The notes under the pieces: generated by a model
What the model was told of the DNA's origin: nothing
The model's input: only the letters and a program-made list of their open reading frames with translations
The model's database searches: none
Position numbers and translations under genes: made by a program
Assembly (NCBI GenBank): GCA_003388505.1
Contig: QQVO01000015.1
Location: 186,001 to 250,000, forward strand
From: Planctomycetota bacterium
GTDB lineage: Bacteria > Planctomycetota > Planctomycetia > Planctomycetales > Planctomycetaceae
Direction of reading: 5' to 3'
Length of the DNA: 64,000 nt
In this document: piece after piece, positions 1 through 8,385 of the stretch
How positions within the stretch are numbered: position 1 is the first letter of the stretch
Layout: each line of letters begins with the position of its first letter

Positions 1-2
1 TC

Positions 3-344
3 GAAGACCTCGACGACCGGGGACGGCTGGAAAACACCCTCGTCATCTGCATGGGAGAGTTCGGCCGCACGCCCAAGGTCAACGGTCTCGCCGGACGCGA
101 TCACTATCCCAAGGTCAACAGCATCTGCTTCAGCGGGGCTGGACTGAAAATGGACGGATTCGTCCACGGCCGCACCAGCGACAAGTGCGAGCACGTCGTC
201 GGCGCAACCAACAGCACGCACGACCTTGCCGCCACCATTTTTCAAACGCTGCACGTCGACCACACAAAGGAATACCACAACGTCGACAGCCGCCCGATCC
301 TCACCACCGACAACGGCCGCCCGATCAACGAAATGTTCGCCTGA
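3..344 (+). CDS. DUF1501 domain protein, C-terminal part (partial)
   Basis: The window opens inside this gene; 113 residues remain and the frame is open back to base 3. The visible part holds the pattern CMGEFGRTPKVN, then GRDHYP, and a tail ending RPI...DNGRPINEMF. These are typical of the C-terminus of planctomycete DUF1501 proteins, a family of large exported proteins of alkaline-phosphatase/sulfatase-like fold with no settled biochemical role. DUF1501 genes usually follow DUF1549/DUF1553 cytochrome-type genes and are often followed by a PPC-domain protein, exactly what lies downstream here (52-bp gap). The family call is strong; the function is unknown. Start and N-terminal export signal lie outside the window. 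Confidence 0.85.
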   Translation, partial: EDLDDRGRLENTLVICMGEFGRTPKVNGLAGRDHYPKVNSICFSGAGLKMDGFVHGRTSDKCEHVVGATNSTHDLAATIFQTLHVDHTKEYHNVDSRPILTTDNGRPINEMFA

Positions 345-396
345 TCGAGTCCGCCCCCAAAGCCCACGGGCTGCGACCCGTGACCATCGAACTTCT

Positions 397-2475
397 ATGC
401 CGCGACGTTTCCTCACCATCGCCCTGTCGCTCACCACGCTGCTCGCTCACACCGCGTTCGCGGAAGTCGACAACCAACAGGGGGTGCTGCAAAGCGTCTT
501 CCCCGCTGGGGGTCAGCGCGGAACAACCGTCGAAGTGACCTTCACCGGCAACCACGGTGGACTGGAAGGCGCCGACGGATTGCTCATCGACGGTCCCCCC
601 GGAATTATCGTCGAGAAATTTGAATCACTCAGCGCCGAACAGGCACGGGCCACGCTCACAATTGCCCCGGATGCCTCGCCCGGTCGGCGGATGATCCGCG
701 TCAAGGGAGGCACGACCGGCCTCACCAATTTCCGCTGGTTCTTCGTCGGCTCACTGGCCGAGCACATCGAATCGACGAAAAACAACGAACTCGCTGCGGC
801 CGATACCGTCGAAACCCCGGTTGTCGTCAATGGCCGCGTGGAAGCCACGCTCGACCAGGACTGCTTTCGGTTCGAAGCACGCCAGGGCCAGAACCTCGTC
901 GTCGCCGTGCAGTCGCATCTGCTCGACGCAATGGGTTTCGACCGCAACACCGCCGGGTTCGGCGACGCCAGTCTGGAACTGCTCGATGACTCCGGAGCAG
1001 TCGTTGCGGAGGACGGTGATACCCTCGGATACGACCCGCTCATCGAATTCACCGTCCCGCAGGACGGCTCCTACACCGTGCGAGTCAGCGGAATGGGCTA
1101 CAAGGGCTTCCCGCAGTTCGTCTATCGGCTGACCATCGGCGAGGTCCCCTATCCCACCGCCCTCTTTCCTCCCGGCGGAACGCGCGGCAGTTCGCTCGAA
1201 GTCACTTTCACCGGCCCCAACGTGCCGCCCGGGACGACCAGACAGATCGATGTCGCCGCAGACGCCTCGCCCGTCCAGTACATCTCGCTCGACGGCGCAG
1301 CACCCGACCTTCCGTTCCTCCCTTCAGACGTCGATGAACTCACACCGGAAGACCCCCCAAGCGAACAGGGGGACGCACTGGCGATCGGCAGCCGGCCGGT
1401 CATCGTCAACGGACGGTTTGAGAAAGTCGGAGACGCGGACTGGTTCCGGCTTGATCTCGACCAGGGCGAAAAGATCGCGCTCGATATCGTCGCCCAGCGC
1501 CACCTCCGCTCCCCCGTTGACACGTTGCTTGAACTCTTCGACGCCGATGGCAAGCTGCTCGCCGCCAATGACGACAACCAACTCCTTCTCAGCGAAGTCG
1601 TTCACGAGTTCGTCCCCTTCGACAGCGGCCTCTCCTACGAGGCGAAGCAGGCCGGTCCCCATTTCATCCGCGTCAGCGAGCAGTCCGGTTCCAGTGGCCC
1701 TCGCACCGCGTACCGGTTGGAACTGGCCGCCGATGAACCCGATTTCAAGCTCTATCAATGGCCCGATGCCGTCCCGGTCTGGGGCCCCGGCACAACCGCC
1801 GGCTTCGTCGTGGAGATCCATCGTTTCGGCGGTTTGGACGCCGACGTGGCACTCTCCATCGAAGGCTTGCCCGAAGGCTGGATCGGCGGTACCGCGACTG
1901 CCTTTGCCGCCGACTACAAACACGCCTTCCGCGGCGCATTCGGGCACAAGGTGTTTCTCACAATCTCTGCTCCCGCCGCTGCCCCGGTCGGAACCATCGC
2001 CGAGTTTCACGTCGTCGGCCGCGCCGTGGCGGACGACCAGGAGGACAGCCGCACCGCGCAGCCGCTCTCGCACCTGTCTTGGGGCGAACCGAATCGCTTC
2101 CGGGTCGGCGTCAAATCGCGAACCGTCGTCGCACCTCCGCAGGGACTGCCGCTCGAGCCGATGGTCACCGAAATCACCGCCGCGCCCGTCTCGACGGTCG
2201 AAATCCCCCTCGCTATCCCCGACGGCCAGACCCCTGAAAAACCGCTCAGCCTGTCGGTCAACCGCGCCGGCACGCATTTCAAATGCTCAATCGGCGCACC
2301 GGTCAACGTCACCTTCCGCAACGGCAAAGGCGTTCTCACGCTCCCCCTGCCCGACGCCTTCACGGCCGGCCGCACCTACGAACTGTTGATCGCCAACGCC
2401 TGGACCAGCGAAACGCGCAAAGGCCTCCCCGGCCCATGCACCCCTCTCATCCGCCTCAACATCGCTGAGCAGTAA
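397..2475 (+). CDS. Exported pre-peptidase C-terminal (PPC) domain protein
   Basis: 692 residues. The ATG at 397 is chosen because it is followed by a clear signal peptide (MPRRFLTIALSLTTLLAHTA, cleavage near AFA/E), while the longer open frame upstream is Arg/Thr-rich and overlaps the previous gene. Two IPT/PPC-like blocks are visible. Each begins with a FPAGGQRG / FPPGGTRG strand, and each is followed by a PPC beta-sandwich (about residues 138-245 and 332-440) with the patterns D.D.FRFEARQGQ and GDADWFRLDLDQGE. No protease domain is present. The protein is probably a secreted or periplasmic binding partner. It lies 52 bp after the DUF1501 gene and is probably co-transcribed with it; this pairing is common in planctomycetes. 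The precise role is unknown. Confidence 0.85.
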   Translation: MPRRFLTIALSLTTLLAHTAFAEVDNQQGVLQSVFPAGGQRGTTVEVTFTGNHGGLEGADGLLIDGPPGIIVEKFESLSAEQARATLTIAPDASPGRRMIRVKGGTTGLTNFRWFFVGSLAEHIESTKNNELAAADTVETPVVVNGRVEATLDQDCFRFEARQGQNLVVAVQSHLLDAMGFDRNTAGFGDASLELLDDSGAVVAEDGDTLGYDPLIEFTVPQDGSYTVRVSGMGYKGFPQFVYRLTIGEVPYPTALFPPGGTRGSSLEVTFTGPNVPPGTTRQIDVAADASPVQYISLDGAAPDLPFLPSDVDELTPEDPPSEQGDALAIGSRPVIVNGRFEKVGDADWFRLDLDQGEKIALDIVAQRHLRSPVDTLLELFDADGKLLAANDDNQLLLSEVVHEFVPFDSGLSYEAKQAGPHFIRVSEQSGSSGPRTAYRLELAADEPDFKLYQWPDAVPVWGPGTTAGFVVEIHRFGGLDADVALSIEGLPEGWIGGTATAFAADYKHAFRGAFGHKVFLTISAPAAAPVGTIAEFHVVGRAVADDQEDSRTAQPLSHLSWGEPNRFRVGVKSRTVVAPPQGLPLEPMVTEITAAPVSTVEIPLAIPDGQTPEKPLSLSVNRAGTHFKCSIGAPVNVTFRNGKGVLTLPLPDAFTAGRTYELLIANAWTSETRKGLPGPCTPLIRLNIAEQ

Positions 2476-2530
2476 ACGGAGAGAATCCTGCCAAGGCCGG
2501 TGCCCGGCAGAGTCCCGCTGCCGAATGTAG

Positions 2531-2635
2531 TCAGCGGCGCAACCGCGACCCGATGTCGATCGGCCGCAATTCCTCAGCAGAAACCCGCCCCGCCAGGACT
2601 GTCAGCCAGCCCCCAACGGCCGCAGCGGTTTTCAT
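2531..2635 (-). other. Short signal-peptide-like ORF, possibly a gene remnant
   Basis: On the minus strand an ATG at 2635 sits 6 bases after a good Shine-Dalgarno (GAGG). It opens a 34-codon frame starting MKTAAAVGGWLTVLAGRVSA, which reads as a signal peptide with an A-x-A-like cleavage site, then stops 14 residues later. It may be a tiny exported peptide or the 5' remnant of a decayed secreted protein gene. No homology is recognised. The remaining bases between 2476 and 2766 show nothing else convincing. Confidence 0.25.
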
Positions 2636-2766
2636 AATCATCCTCTCGTTGAGCGCTCGTGGTGAAGCTTCGGACGCCGCACGGTGGCAGCCCCCAACGC
2701 GACGTTCACGCGTGCCGTCGATGGCAGTTCCCTCACCCTCCACCAATTGCAGTCCCGCCCTGCAAT

Positions 2767-3099
2767 TCAATGCGATTCCGGTCCGGCCTGGGGCTGAGCG
2801 CTCAAGATATGAATGTCGATCTCGTTGAGCGGATCAGTGATCCCTTGGCCGAAAAAAAAGCATCGAAGTTCTGTTTGGCCGCGTGATCCAACCAGCGACG
2901 ACCACTCCAGCAGACATGACTGAGCCGGTGTATCCACGATGACCCATTCTGCTGGACGATACCACATCGGTGACCGCCAATAGACAGTTTCCGAAATCGG
3001 ATGATTGAGGAGAAAGACCGGGTAGCTCGCCAAGTAGACTGCGATCAGACCGGCGATGATGAACAGAACAACCGCGTTGTTCGGCGACCAATTTCGCAT
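2767..3099 (-). CDS. Hypothetical single-pass membrane protein
   Basis: 110 residues, not recognised. The ATG at 3099 is preferred over an upstream in-frame start because a GGAGG lies 5 bases ahead of it. The N-terminus (MRNWSPNN) is followed by one hydrophobic helix (about residues 9-29, VVLFIIAGLIAVYLASYPVF). A soluble tail contains WYRPAEWVIVDTP and several Trp/Cys residues. It lies 55 bp downstream of the FKBP lipoprotein gene on the same strand and may share its transcript. No catalytic motif is seen. Confidence 0.6.
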   Translation of the reverse strand: MRNWSPNNAVVLFIIAGLIAVYLASYPVFLLNHPISETVYWRSPMWYRPAEWVIVDTPAQSCLLEWSSLVGSRGQTELRCFFFGQGITDPLNEIDIHILSAQPQAGPESH

Positions 3100-3154
3100 C
3101 ACTGCCTCCGCCCGTCCGTTCCAACATGTAACGGTGACCGCCAACAGCCACACA

Positions 3155-3685
3155 CTACTTCACCTCCAAAACCTCAACAATAAAGTGCAGCGTTGCATTC
3201 GGAGGAATCACCGGAGGAAACCCGCCTTCCCCGTAGCCCAGTTCGCTCGGGATCTCGAGCTCGATCATTCCCCCTTCTTTCACATAAGTCACCCCCTCAT
3301 TCCAGCCGTCGATCACCTGGCCCTGCTGTCCGATCGGAACCAGTCGGAAGTCGAACGGATTCTTGCCGTACGACTGGTCGAACGGCTTCTCCGGATCCTC
3401 GAGCCAGCCCTTGTAGTTGACGATCACCTGATCGGGACTCTGCGGCTTTGGCCCGCTCCCCTTGCGAAGGATGCGGTACTTCAGTCCCGACTCGGTCGTC
3501 GTGAATTCGGTCGGCGCGTCTTCGTCACGAGGCCCAGGCTCCCGCGCCGCCAGCGAAACCGGCCGCGCCGCGGTCGTTTCCTCACCCGACGGGTTGGACG
3601 TATTCACCGGCGCCGCCGGCCCACAACCGCAGAAAAATCCCGTAGCGACGCCAATCAACATCACCCGGCTCAAACAAAGATTCAT
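3155..3685 (-). CDS. FKBP-type peptidyl-prolyl cis-trans isomerase lipoprotein
   Basis: 176 residues from the ATG at 3685. That start is chosen because it begins a lipoprotein signal (MNLCLSRVMLIGVATGFFCGC, lipid-modified Cys probably C21); the open frame extends 36 codons further upstream without signal character. A Pro/Ser/Thr-rich linker leads into an FKBP domain (about 65-176). This domain shows TTESGLKYRILRKGSG, VNYKGWLED, FDQSYGKNPFDF, VIDGWNEGV, the IPSELGYGEGG loop and the final ATLHFIVEVLEVK strand. These match FkpA/Mip-like isomerases that accelerate prolyl isomerisation of exported proteins. Expected location is periplasmic, membrane-anchored. The next gene on the same strand is a small membrane protein. 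Confidence 0.92.
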   Translation of the reverse strand: MNLCLSRVMLIGVATGFFCGCGPAAPVNTSNPSGEETTAARPVSLAAREPGPRDEDAPTEFTTTESGLKYRILRKGSGPKPQSPDQVIVNYKGWLEDPEKPFDQSYGKNPFDFRLVPIGQQGQVIDGWNEGVTYVKEGGMIELEIPSELGYGEGGFPPVIPPNATLHFIVEVLEVK

Positions 3686-3841
3686 CAAACAGGCTCCCCA
3701 ACACGGTTTGCGAAACCACCGCACAGCAACCAGCCGCACGGAATCCCGTATTTCAGAGATGTTCAACGAATATTGCAATTCGTCCCGTTTCATCCGCCCC
3801 GTTCAGCCGCGACCCACAGCGGAGCGCTGCACATTTCGTCG

Positions 3842-4270
3842 TCACGTGACAATCATCCGGTACGCCGCAACCCGGCCGTCGCTGTCGAAGCGAAACACAA
3901 GATACTCGTCGTCCAATGAGAAGGCGCCGTGGCGTTCAAGCCCGATCAGGTACCCGCAATCCCAGCCGGAGAGGAATTCAGAGTCTTCAGCCTCCCAGTC
4001 AGGCTCCCCCAGGAGATCAATGAGCGACGCGCGTGACCAACCGTGAAAGTCGAATTCGTCGAGAAGATCCTCGACCATTCGACTCCGAACTGTGCGATGG
4101 CCTTCGATCGCCGTCGCTGATTCCCATTCGACTTGATCGAATGAAATTGGTTCAACATCTCGCTCGAAGACTTCCCATCGGTACGCACAATGCCCAACCA
4201 AGACAACCGGCGCTGCCAACAGGAGTAACAGCATCGCCTGGACCGGGCGGATTGTCGGATGGCCTGACAT
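3842..4270 (-). CDS. Hypothetical membrane-anchored protein, BamE/SmpA-like tail
   Basis: 142 residues from the ATG at 4270. The longer open frame upstream runs into a degenerate intergenic repeat (NHEDTKGTK), so it is rejected. One N-terminal hydrophobic segment (about 11-28, AMLLLLLAAPVVLVGH) is followed by an acidic soluble domain. The final ~65 residues (TSRASLIDLLGEPDW... then ...DEYLVFRFDSDGRVAAYRMI) resemble the alpha-beta layout of small BamE/SmpA-like lipoproteins: a helix ending in LLGEPD, then strands with a GRV turn. No lipobox is seen. The resemblance is weak and the function is unknown. Confidence 0.6.
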   Translation of the reverse strand: MSGHPTIRPVQAMLLLLLAAPVVLVGHCAYRWEVFERDVEPISFDQVEWESATAIEGHRTVRSRMVEDLLDEFDFHGWSRASLIDLLGEPDWEAEDSEFLSGWDCGYLIGLERHGAFSLDDEYLVFRFDSDGRVAAYRMIVT

Positions 4271-4310
4271 TTCGAGCGAGCAAGTTCGCCAACCGACTGG
4301 GACAGTCGGC

Positions 4311-4530
4311 TTCGTGCCCTTTGTGTCTTCGTGGTTCACAACCAATGCGCCGTATGTCCCGGACAATGAAGATACCACGAGTCGCCGTTCGAGAGGAGGC
4401 GGCGGCTACTCAAACTCCTTCGCCCGCGCGAAATCGACCGCCGCCCGCTCCAACTCTCCAACGAATTCTGCCCGATTCTCCCACCCCCGGCAACGCGACC
4501 GAACTCTCCGCGTCTCTGCGACTCCGCGAG
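4311..4530. repeat. Degenerate 'acaaag/cttcgtgg' dispersed repeats
   Basis: Two short pieces of a periodic repeat common in the gaps of this window. At 4311-4339 the run reads ttcgtgccctttgtgtcttc followed by gtggttc. At 4504-4530 it reads ctccgcgtctctgcgactcc followed by gcgag. Both are the reverse-complement sense of the cgcaaaggcgcggag / ccacgaagacacaaag type seen at 12185, 23889, 24582 and 28967. No gene is visible between 4271 and 4845. Confidence 0.6.
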
Positions 4531-4845
4531 AAATCCCGTCGCAGCCAACGCCCTTCCCTTCCTTCGTTCCCTTGTGTGTCTCCCAGTGCCCCGAAAACCA
4601 CGCAGTTTGGCCCCGGTTCGCTGAACCCGTGCGGCGCAGCCACAGGAGGCTCTGCAAAAGCCCTCGGGTAACGAACACCACGCGCCCCTAGCAAGCATCC
4701 GTCCAGCCCTAACGTGATTCCGTTCCGCTGACTTGGAGAATCAGCGGCGATCGAAAGGTGACTCGAACCGTCAATCACAGGTCAACGCGAGTTCGCCGGG
4801 TGGTCGAACACGGCGGCAGCGCCCCGGTGGGCTGACCACGCCTGC

Positions 4846-5589
4846 TCACTCCGGCTCAGGTTCGAAAACTTCACCCGCGTCTTTTCTCTTGGCAATCGCG
4901 AGCAGTCGCCGCGCAGTCGAGTGGTCCGGCTGTCGTTTCAGCACGGCTTTTAGATCGTCAATGGCCTTCGAGGGGTCGTCCAGTTCAAGGTACGCGTTCG
5001 CCCGGACAACATGCATCATCAGAACGTGCTCGAACCCCAACATGGGAGTGTCTCCGACCATGCAGAAACCGGAACCTGTCTCGGGCGTTCGCCTCAGAGC
5101 TTCGGTGGCGTCCTCGACGGCGTCTTCGTACTCCCCTGTATTGTTGTACGCGACGGCGCGAGCAAAGTAGATCGCCGCACCGTCTGACGGATCCCCCCGG
5201 TGGTCCAAACGCCGCAGTGCCTCGGAGAAATCTTCGATCGCGGCGCGGTGCTCATCACGCGCGAGGTATCTCGAACCTCGCGCGAAAAAGTCCTGGGACG
5301 TACTCGGGCGTTCGATGTACCATCCGACGGCGAGCACACCGACGAGCAGGATCAAGGCAGTCAACACGATGCGAGGGGATAGTGATGCCGCCGGAACGGG
5401 AGCAGCATCACTCGCCTGCCCCCCGACGAATCCCGCAGTAATCGCCTCTCCTTCGCTGGTTTCCGAAGCTGTCAGGAGGTCGGCGTGTTTGAATCCTGAA
5501 TCACTGTCACCACGGTGAGACGTCCCACACTTCCAACACGCGTTGAACGCATCATCTATGGTCTCATTGCAACCAGGACACCGCCACAT
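4846..5589 (-). CDS. Zinc-ribbon, single-TM, TPR protein
   Basis: 247 residues. Residues 1-25 hold two CxxC knuckles (CPGC and CWKCG) forming a zinc ribbon. A low-complexity linker is followed by one transmembrane helix (about 72-92, IVLTALILLVGVLAVGWYI). Three TPR-like helical pairs follow (FFARGSRYLARDEHRAAIEDF; AIYFARAVAYNNTGEYEDAV; VVRANAYLELDDPSKAIDDL), ending in an acidic tail. The order suggests a cytoplasmic zinc ribbon and an extracytoplasmic TPR scaffold, probably for protein-protein contacts. No partner is visible nearby; the gene is isolated between repeat-rich gaps. Confidence 0.75.
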   Translation of the reverse strand: MWRCPGCNETIDDAFNACWKCGTSHRGDSDSGFKHADLLTASETSEGEAITAGFVGGQASDAAPVPAASLSPRIVLTALILLVGVLAVGWYIERPSTSQDFFARGSRYLARDEHRAAIEDFSEALRRLDHRGDPSDGAAIYFARAVAYNNTGEYEDAVEDATEALRRTPETGSGFCMVGDTPMLGFEHVLMMHVVRANAYLELDDPSKAIDDLKAVLKRQPDHSTARRLLAIAKRKDAGEVFEPEPE

Positions 5590-6583
5590 CGCGATCTCTC
5601 GCTATGCACTTGTGAACCCAACTGGCCCGCCCGTCCGTCGTCGTACGTGCAACGAACCTACAAAGCACCGAGTCTCCTCGGATTCTCTGACGAATCGGGC
5701 GATCGGACAAGAGCGATCGAGTGCGCGCCGGGTGCCGCCGGCTCTGCCAGTGCGGTTCGACGTCTCACCGAGTGCATCGCCTGATCTCGATCTCGACTGA
5801 CGCATGTCGGGTCGGTTCACATGTTCGCAGGGTATCACCGATTCACCGAACCGGTGCGGCCCTGCCACAAGTGGTCCCCCGCCGCCCGCCGCCCGCCGGC
5901 GCAACCCCCCGCGCTTGTCTGAGGCTGCCATCTGCCAACTGCCAACTGCCAACTGCCATCAGCCATCGACCATCAGCCATCCACCATGATCCAACCGCGC
6001 AACACACCGCATCCTGCCCGCCCGCCGCAATCATCGCGCCGAGTCCGCGCATGTTCAGACACGCATCGCCCCCGCTTCCGGACGCACTTTTTTTCCAAAG
6101 ACTTAAAGAGTTGCTCAAGTCCCTCGAAAAGAATGCCGCTCAACTCTTTACGCCGGCCGCCGGACCCCAAACAGCCTCCCCCGGCTCCCCGAAAACCGAA
6201 CGCCTCCACCAACTCCCCCCGCGCACCCCTCGACCCCTGTCAGTTACACACAACTCGGCTGCGGCCCGGCCCCGAGAAACCGGGCCCAGGGGATTCTCGA
6301 ACAGCACACAGATTTTTGCAGATTTGGCGGATCAGCACGGATTTCGCAGGGTCTTCCTCAAGAGGCGGCAGCGCCGAGGCCGCATTGATTCAGGAGCGCA
6401 TGTCGTCGACACGCAAGAAAGCAATCAGCGAAAATCGGTCCAATCCGTGGTCATCCGCGTTCCATTCGAATCTCTGGGAGAGCCACTCAATCGGGAATCG
6501 AGAGATGTGTGTAAACGACAGCCCTCGACTCTCGTGCCTCGACTCTCGACTCTCGCCCACGATCCATCATCTCTCCCCCTCCG
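5590..6583. repeat. Gene-free repeat field upstream of tRNA-Glu
   Basis: About 1 kb with no convincing gene on either strand; all frames are Arg/Pro-rich shadows. It contains a tandem run of the gccaact / gccatc(agc) heptamer-to-decamer type at 5926-5988. Elements of the 'cacagatttttgcagattt' kind lie at 6301-6350, with an inverted partner (ccaatccgtggtcatccgcg) near 6439-6465. A ctcgactctcgactctcg run lies at about 6536-6556. Such runs are typical of planctomycete intergenic space. Confidence 0.6.
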
Positions 6584-6612
6584 TTGACACGCCCCGCGCG
6601 CGGGCCAATAAT
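6584..6612 (+). promoter_or_regulatory. Sigma70-type promoter of tRNA-Glu
   Basis: TTGACA at 6584-6589, a 17-bp GC-only spacer, and AATAAT at 6607-6612. Predicted initiation is about 6619, just before the tRNA 5' end at 6624. It has a consensus -35 and optimal spacing. Confidence 0.75.
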
Positions 6613-6623
6613 CGCCCCGTCCC

Positions 6624-6696
6624 GCCCCCATCGTCTAGTGGCCCAGGATGCAGGATTCTCAGTCCTGAGACAGGGGTTCAAATCCCCTTGGGGGTA
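6624..6696 (+). tRNA. tRNA-Glu (anticodon CUC)
   Basis: A full cloverleaf can be folded. The acceptor stem is GCCCCCA/TGGGGGT with a G-T closing pair. The D arm is GTCTAGTGGCCCAGGA, and the anticodon stem is CAGGA/TCCTG around the loop TTCTCAG, giving anticodon CTC. The T arm is AGGGG-TTCAAAT-CCCCT and the discriminator is A. CCA is not encoded. The body closely matches bacterial tRNA-Glu. The gene is monocistronic, with its own promoter and terminator. Confidence 0.95.
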
Positions 6697-6699
6697 TCG

Positions 6700-6734
6700 A
6701 AAACGGACGCACCGCCATCCGGTGCGTCCGTTTT
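6700..6734 (+). terminator. Intrinsic terminator of tRNA-Glu
   Basis: Perfect 15-bp inverted repeat (AAAACGGACGCACCG / CGGTGCGTCCGTTTT) with a 5-nt loop ccatc. The 3' arm ends in a T run, starting 3 bases after the tRNA. Confidence 0.9.
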
Positions 6735-6823
6735 CTCATTGCTCAACCCTCAAACGGCGAGCGGCCGGCGTCAGCCGGCCGATGCGTCCGATCGTCCATG
6801 GTCCTGAGTTTCCGCCGCGGCCC

Positions 6824-7186
6824 TCACCCCTCCCACTGCTCCACCACCCGGTTCCGCTCGTCCAGCACGGCGATTCGGGGGTGGTGCTCGCCCGCCTCCT
6901 CCGGCGTGAGTGCGGCGAATGCCAGAATGATCAGCCGGTCGCCGGCCGCGGCCAGCCGCGCCATCGCGCCGTTCATCTGGATCTCTCCGCTCCCGGCCTC
7001 CTTGCGGATCACGTAGGTCTCGCCCCGCTGTCCGGTGGAACAGTTGCCGATCAGCACTTTTTCGTACGGCAGCAACCCGACCGTCTCCATCAGATCGGCC
7101 GAGATTCCGACGCTGCCGTGGTAATGCAGATCGGCCGCCGTCACGGTCGCCATGTGCAGTTTCGACTTCAGGAGTTGCAGTTGCAT
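6824..7186 (-). CDS. panD: Aspartate 1-decarboxylase
   Basis: 120 residues, the usual PanD length. It opens MQLQLLKSKLHMATVTAADL. At residues 21-28 it carries YHGSVGIS, where Gly24-Ser25 is the self-cleavage site that makes the pyruvoyl cofactor. VLIGNCSTGQRGETYVI, GEIQMNGAMARLAAAGDRLII and the final strand are all family-typical. The enzyme decarboxylates L-aspartate to beta-alanine for pantothenate and CoA synthesis in the cytoplasm. No other pan gene is adjacent. The gene faces the tRNA-Glu terminator. Confidence 0.95.
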   Translation of the reverse strand: MQLQLLKSKLHMATVTAADLHYHGSVGISADLMETVGLLPYEKVLIGNCSTGQRGETYVIRKEAGSGEIQMNGAMARLAAAGDRLIILAFAALTPEEAGEHHPRIAVLDERNRVVEQWEG

Positions 7187-7544
7187 CGTGGATCGCTATG
7201 TATCGCGTTCGCCGCCGTGTCCCGCCTGCGGGATTGTTGCAGTCAACCAGAATCAGGAAAGGCCTCTCATCCGATTCTGATCAGAGTCCCGCGATTCTTC
7301 AATGACCGCGGCGACCGTGCACGGGAGATCGAAGCTTCGGAGAGTTGTTCCCTCGGGCCGCCGTCCGGTCGGGGCGGTTGGGCAACATCTGCCGCTCGCA
7401 GCGATTTCCCCTCAAGCCGATCATTGACGCGACCCGATCTGCATGAGAATCTGAATCGCGCATCTCGCGGGATTTCTGCACCGACGCAGGCTCGACCGGG
7501 AAACCAAGGTCCGGTCAGGGGGAACAGGAGGGCAACGCGGGCTG
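7187..7544. other. Intergenic region between panD and the kinase gene
   Basis: 358 bp between divergent genes. Both promoters should be here, but no good -10/-35 pair stands out. A loose inverted pair around 'agaatcag' and 'ctgattct' occurs near 7250-7281. No open frame with protein character is seen. Confidence 0.4.
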
Positions 7545-8381
7545 ATGATCGCGACTGCACGGGTGATGACAAACGGACTCAGAGCACGCCAACGACTCGG
7601 AAAGTACCGCATTGAATCGCGGTTGGGAGAGGGAGGTTTCGCTTCCGTCTACCAGGCGATGGACACGATTCAGGGCATCCGGGTCGCCCTCAAGGTTCCG
7701 CACGACGCGCACGTCACCGATGAAGTCCTCGAGGACTTCCGCAAGGAAGTCCGGACCACGTCGCGGCTGGAGCACGAGCATATCCTGCCCATCAAGGACG
7801 CCAGCATCATCGACAATCGGCTGGTGATCGTCCTCCCCCTGGGCGAGCGGACCCTCGACGACCGGCTGCGCAGCCGGATGTCCTTTGAACAGGCCCTGGA
7901 CATCAGCGAGCAGATCCTCGAAGCGGTCGCCTACGCCCACCGTCACCGGATCATTCACTGCGACATCAAGCCGGAGAACGTGATTCTTTTTCCCGACGGC
8001 CAGATCCGCCTCGCCGACTTCGGCATCGCCAAGGTGGCGCAGAAGACGATTCGCGGTTCGGGCACCGGCACGGTCGGGTTCATGGCCCCCGAGCAGGCGA
8101 TGGGGAAGCCGTCCCTCCGCTCCGACGTCTTCTCGATCGGGCTGATCATGTATCGTATGCTCTCCGGACACTGGCCCGAATGGCCGTTCGAGTGGCCGCC
8201 GGCCGGCTACCGCCGCCTGAGGAGCAAGGCTCACCCCGAACTGGTCGCTCTCCTGAAGCGGGCGGTGGAGCCGAATCCCCGCAAGCGGTTCCGCGACGCC
8301 GATCAGATGCTGGCCGCGTTCCAGAAGCTGAAACTGAAGTCGCTCCGCCACGCGAAACGAATTCGCCGATCAAAGCGCTGA
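7545..8381 (+). CDS. Serine/threonine protein kinase
   Basis: 278 residues, almost only a Hanks-type kinase domain. The glycine loop is LGEGGFASV (27-35) and the ATP lysine is K50 in VALK. The catalytic loop is HCDIKPEN with D140, the metal-binding DFG is at D158, and the APE motif is present. The loop sequence HCD rather than HRD marks it as a non-RD kinase, often not regulated by activation-loop phosphorylation. There is no transmembrane or sensor domain, so it is cytosolic, with a basic tail (KSLRHAKRIRRSKR). The PP2C gene starts 4 bp after its stop, so the two almost certainly form an operon of opposing enzymes. An alternative start is M8. Confidence 0.93.
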   Translation: MIATARVMTNGLRARQRLGKYRIESRLGEGGFASVYQAMDTIQGIRVALKVPHDAHVTDEVLEDFRKEVRTTSRLEHEHILPIKDASIIDNRLVIVLPLGERTLDDRLRSRMSFEQALDISEQILEAVAYAHRHRIIHCDIKPENVILFPDGQIRLADFGIAKVAQKTIRGSGTGTVGFMAPEQAMGKPSLRSDVFSIGLIMYRMLSGHWPEWPFEWPPAGYRRLRSKAHPELVALLKRAVEPNPRKRFRDADQMLAAFQKLKLKSLRHAKRIRRSKR

Positions 8382-8385
8382 CGTC

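Noticed and set aside
226-396. N-terminal extension of the PPC-domain protein
   Set aside because: It overlaps the preceding DUF1501 gene and lacks protein character, whereas the ATG at 397 starts a normal signal peptide.
5927-5990. CRISPR-like repeats in the gccaact run
   Set aside because: Units are 7-10 bases and contiguous, without spacers of constant length; it is a simple tandem repeat.
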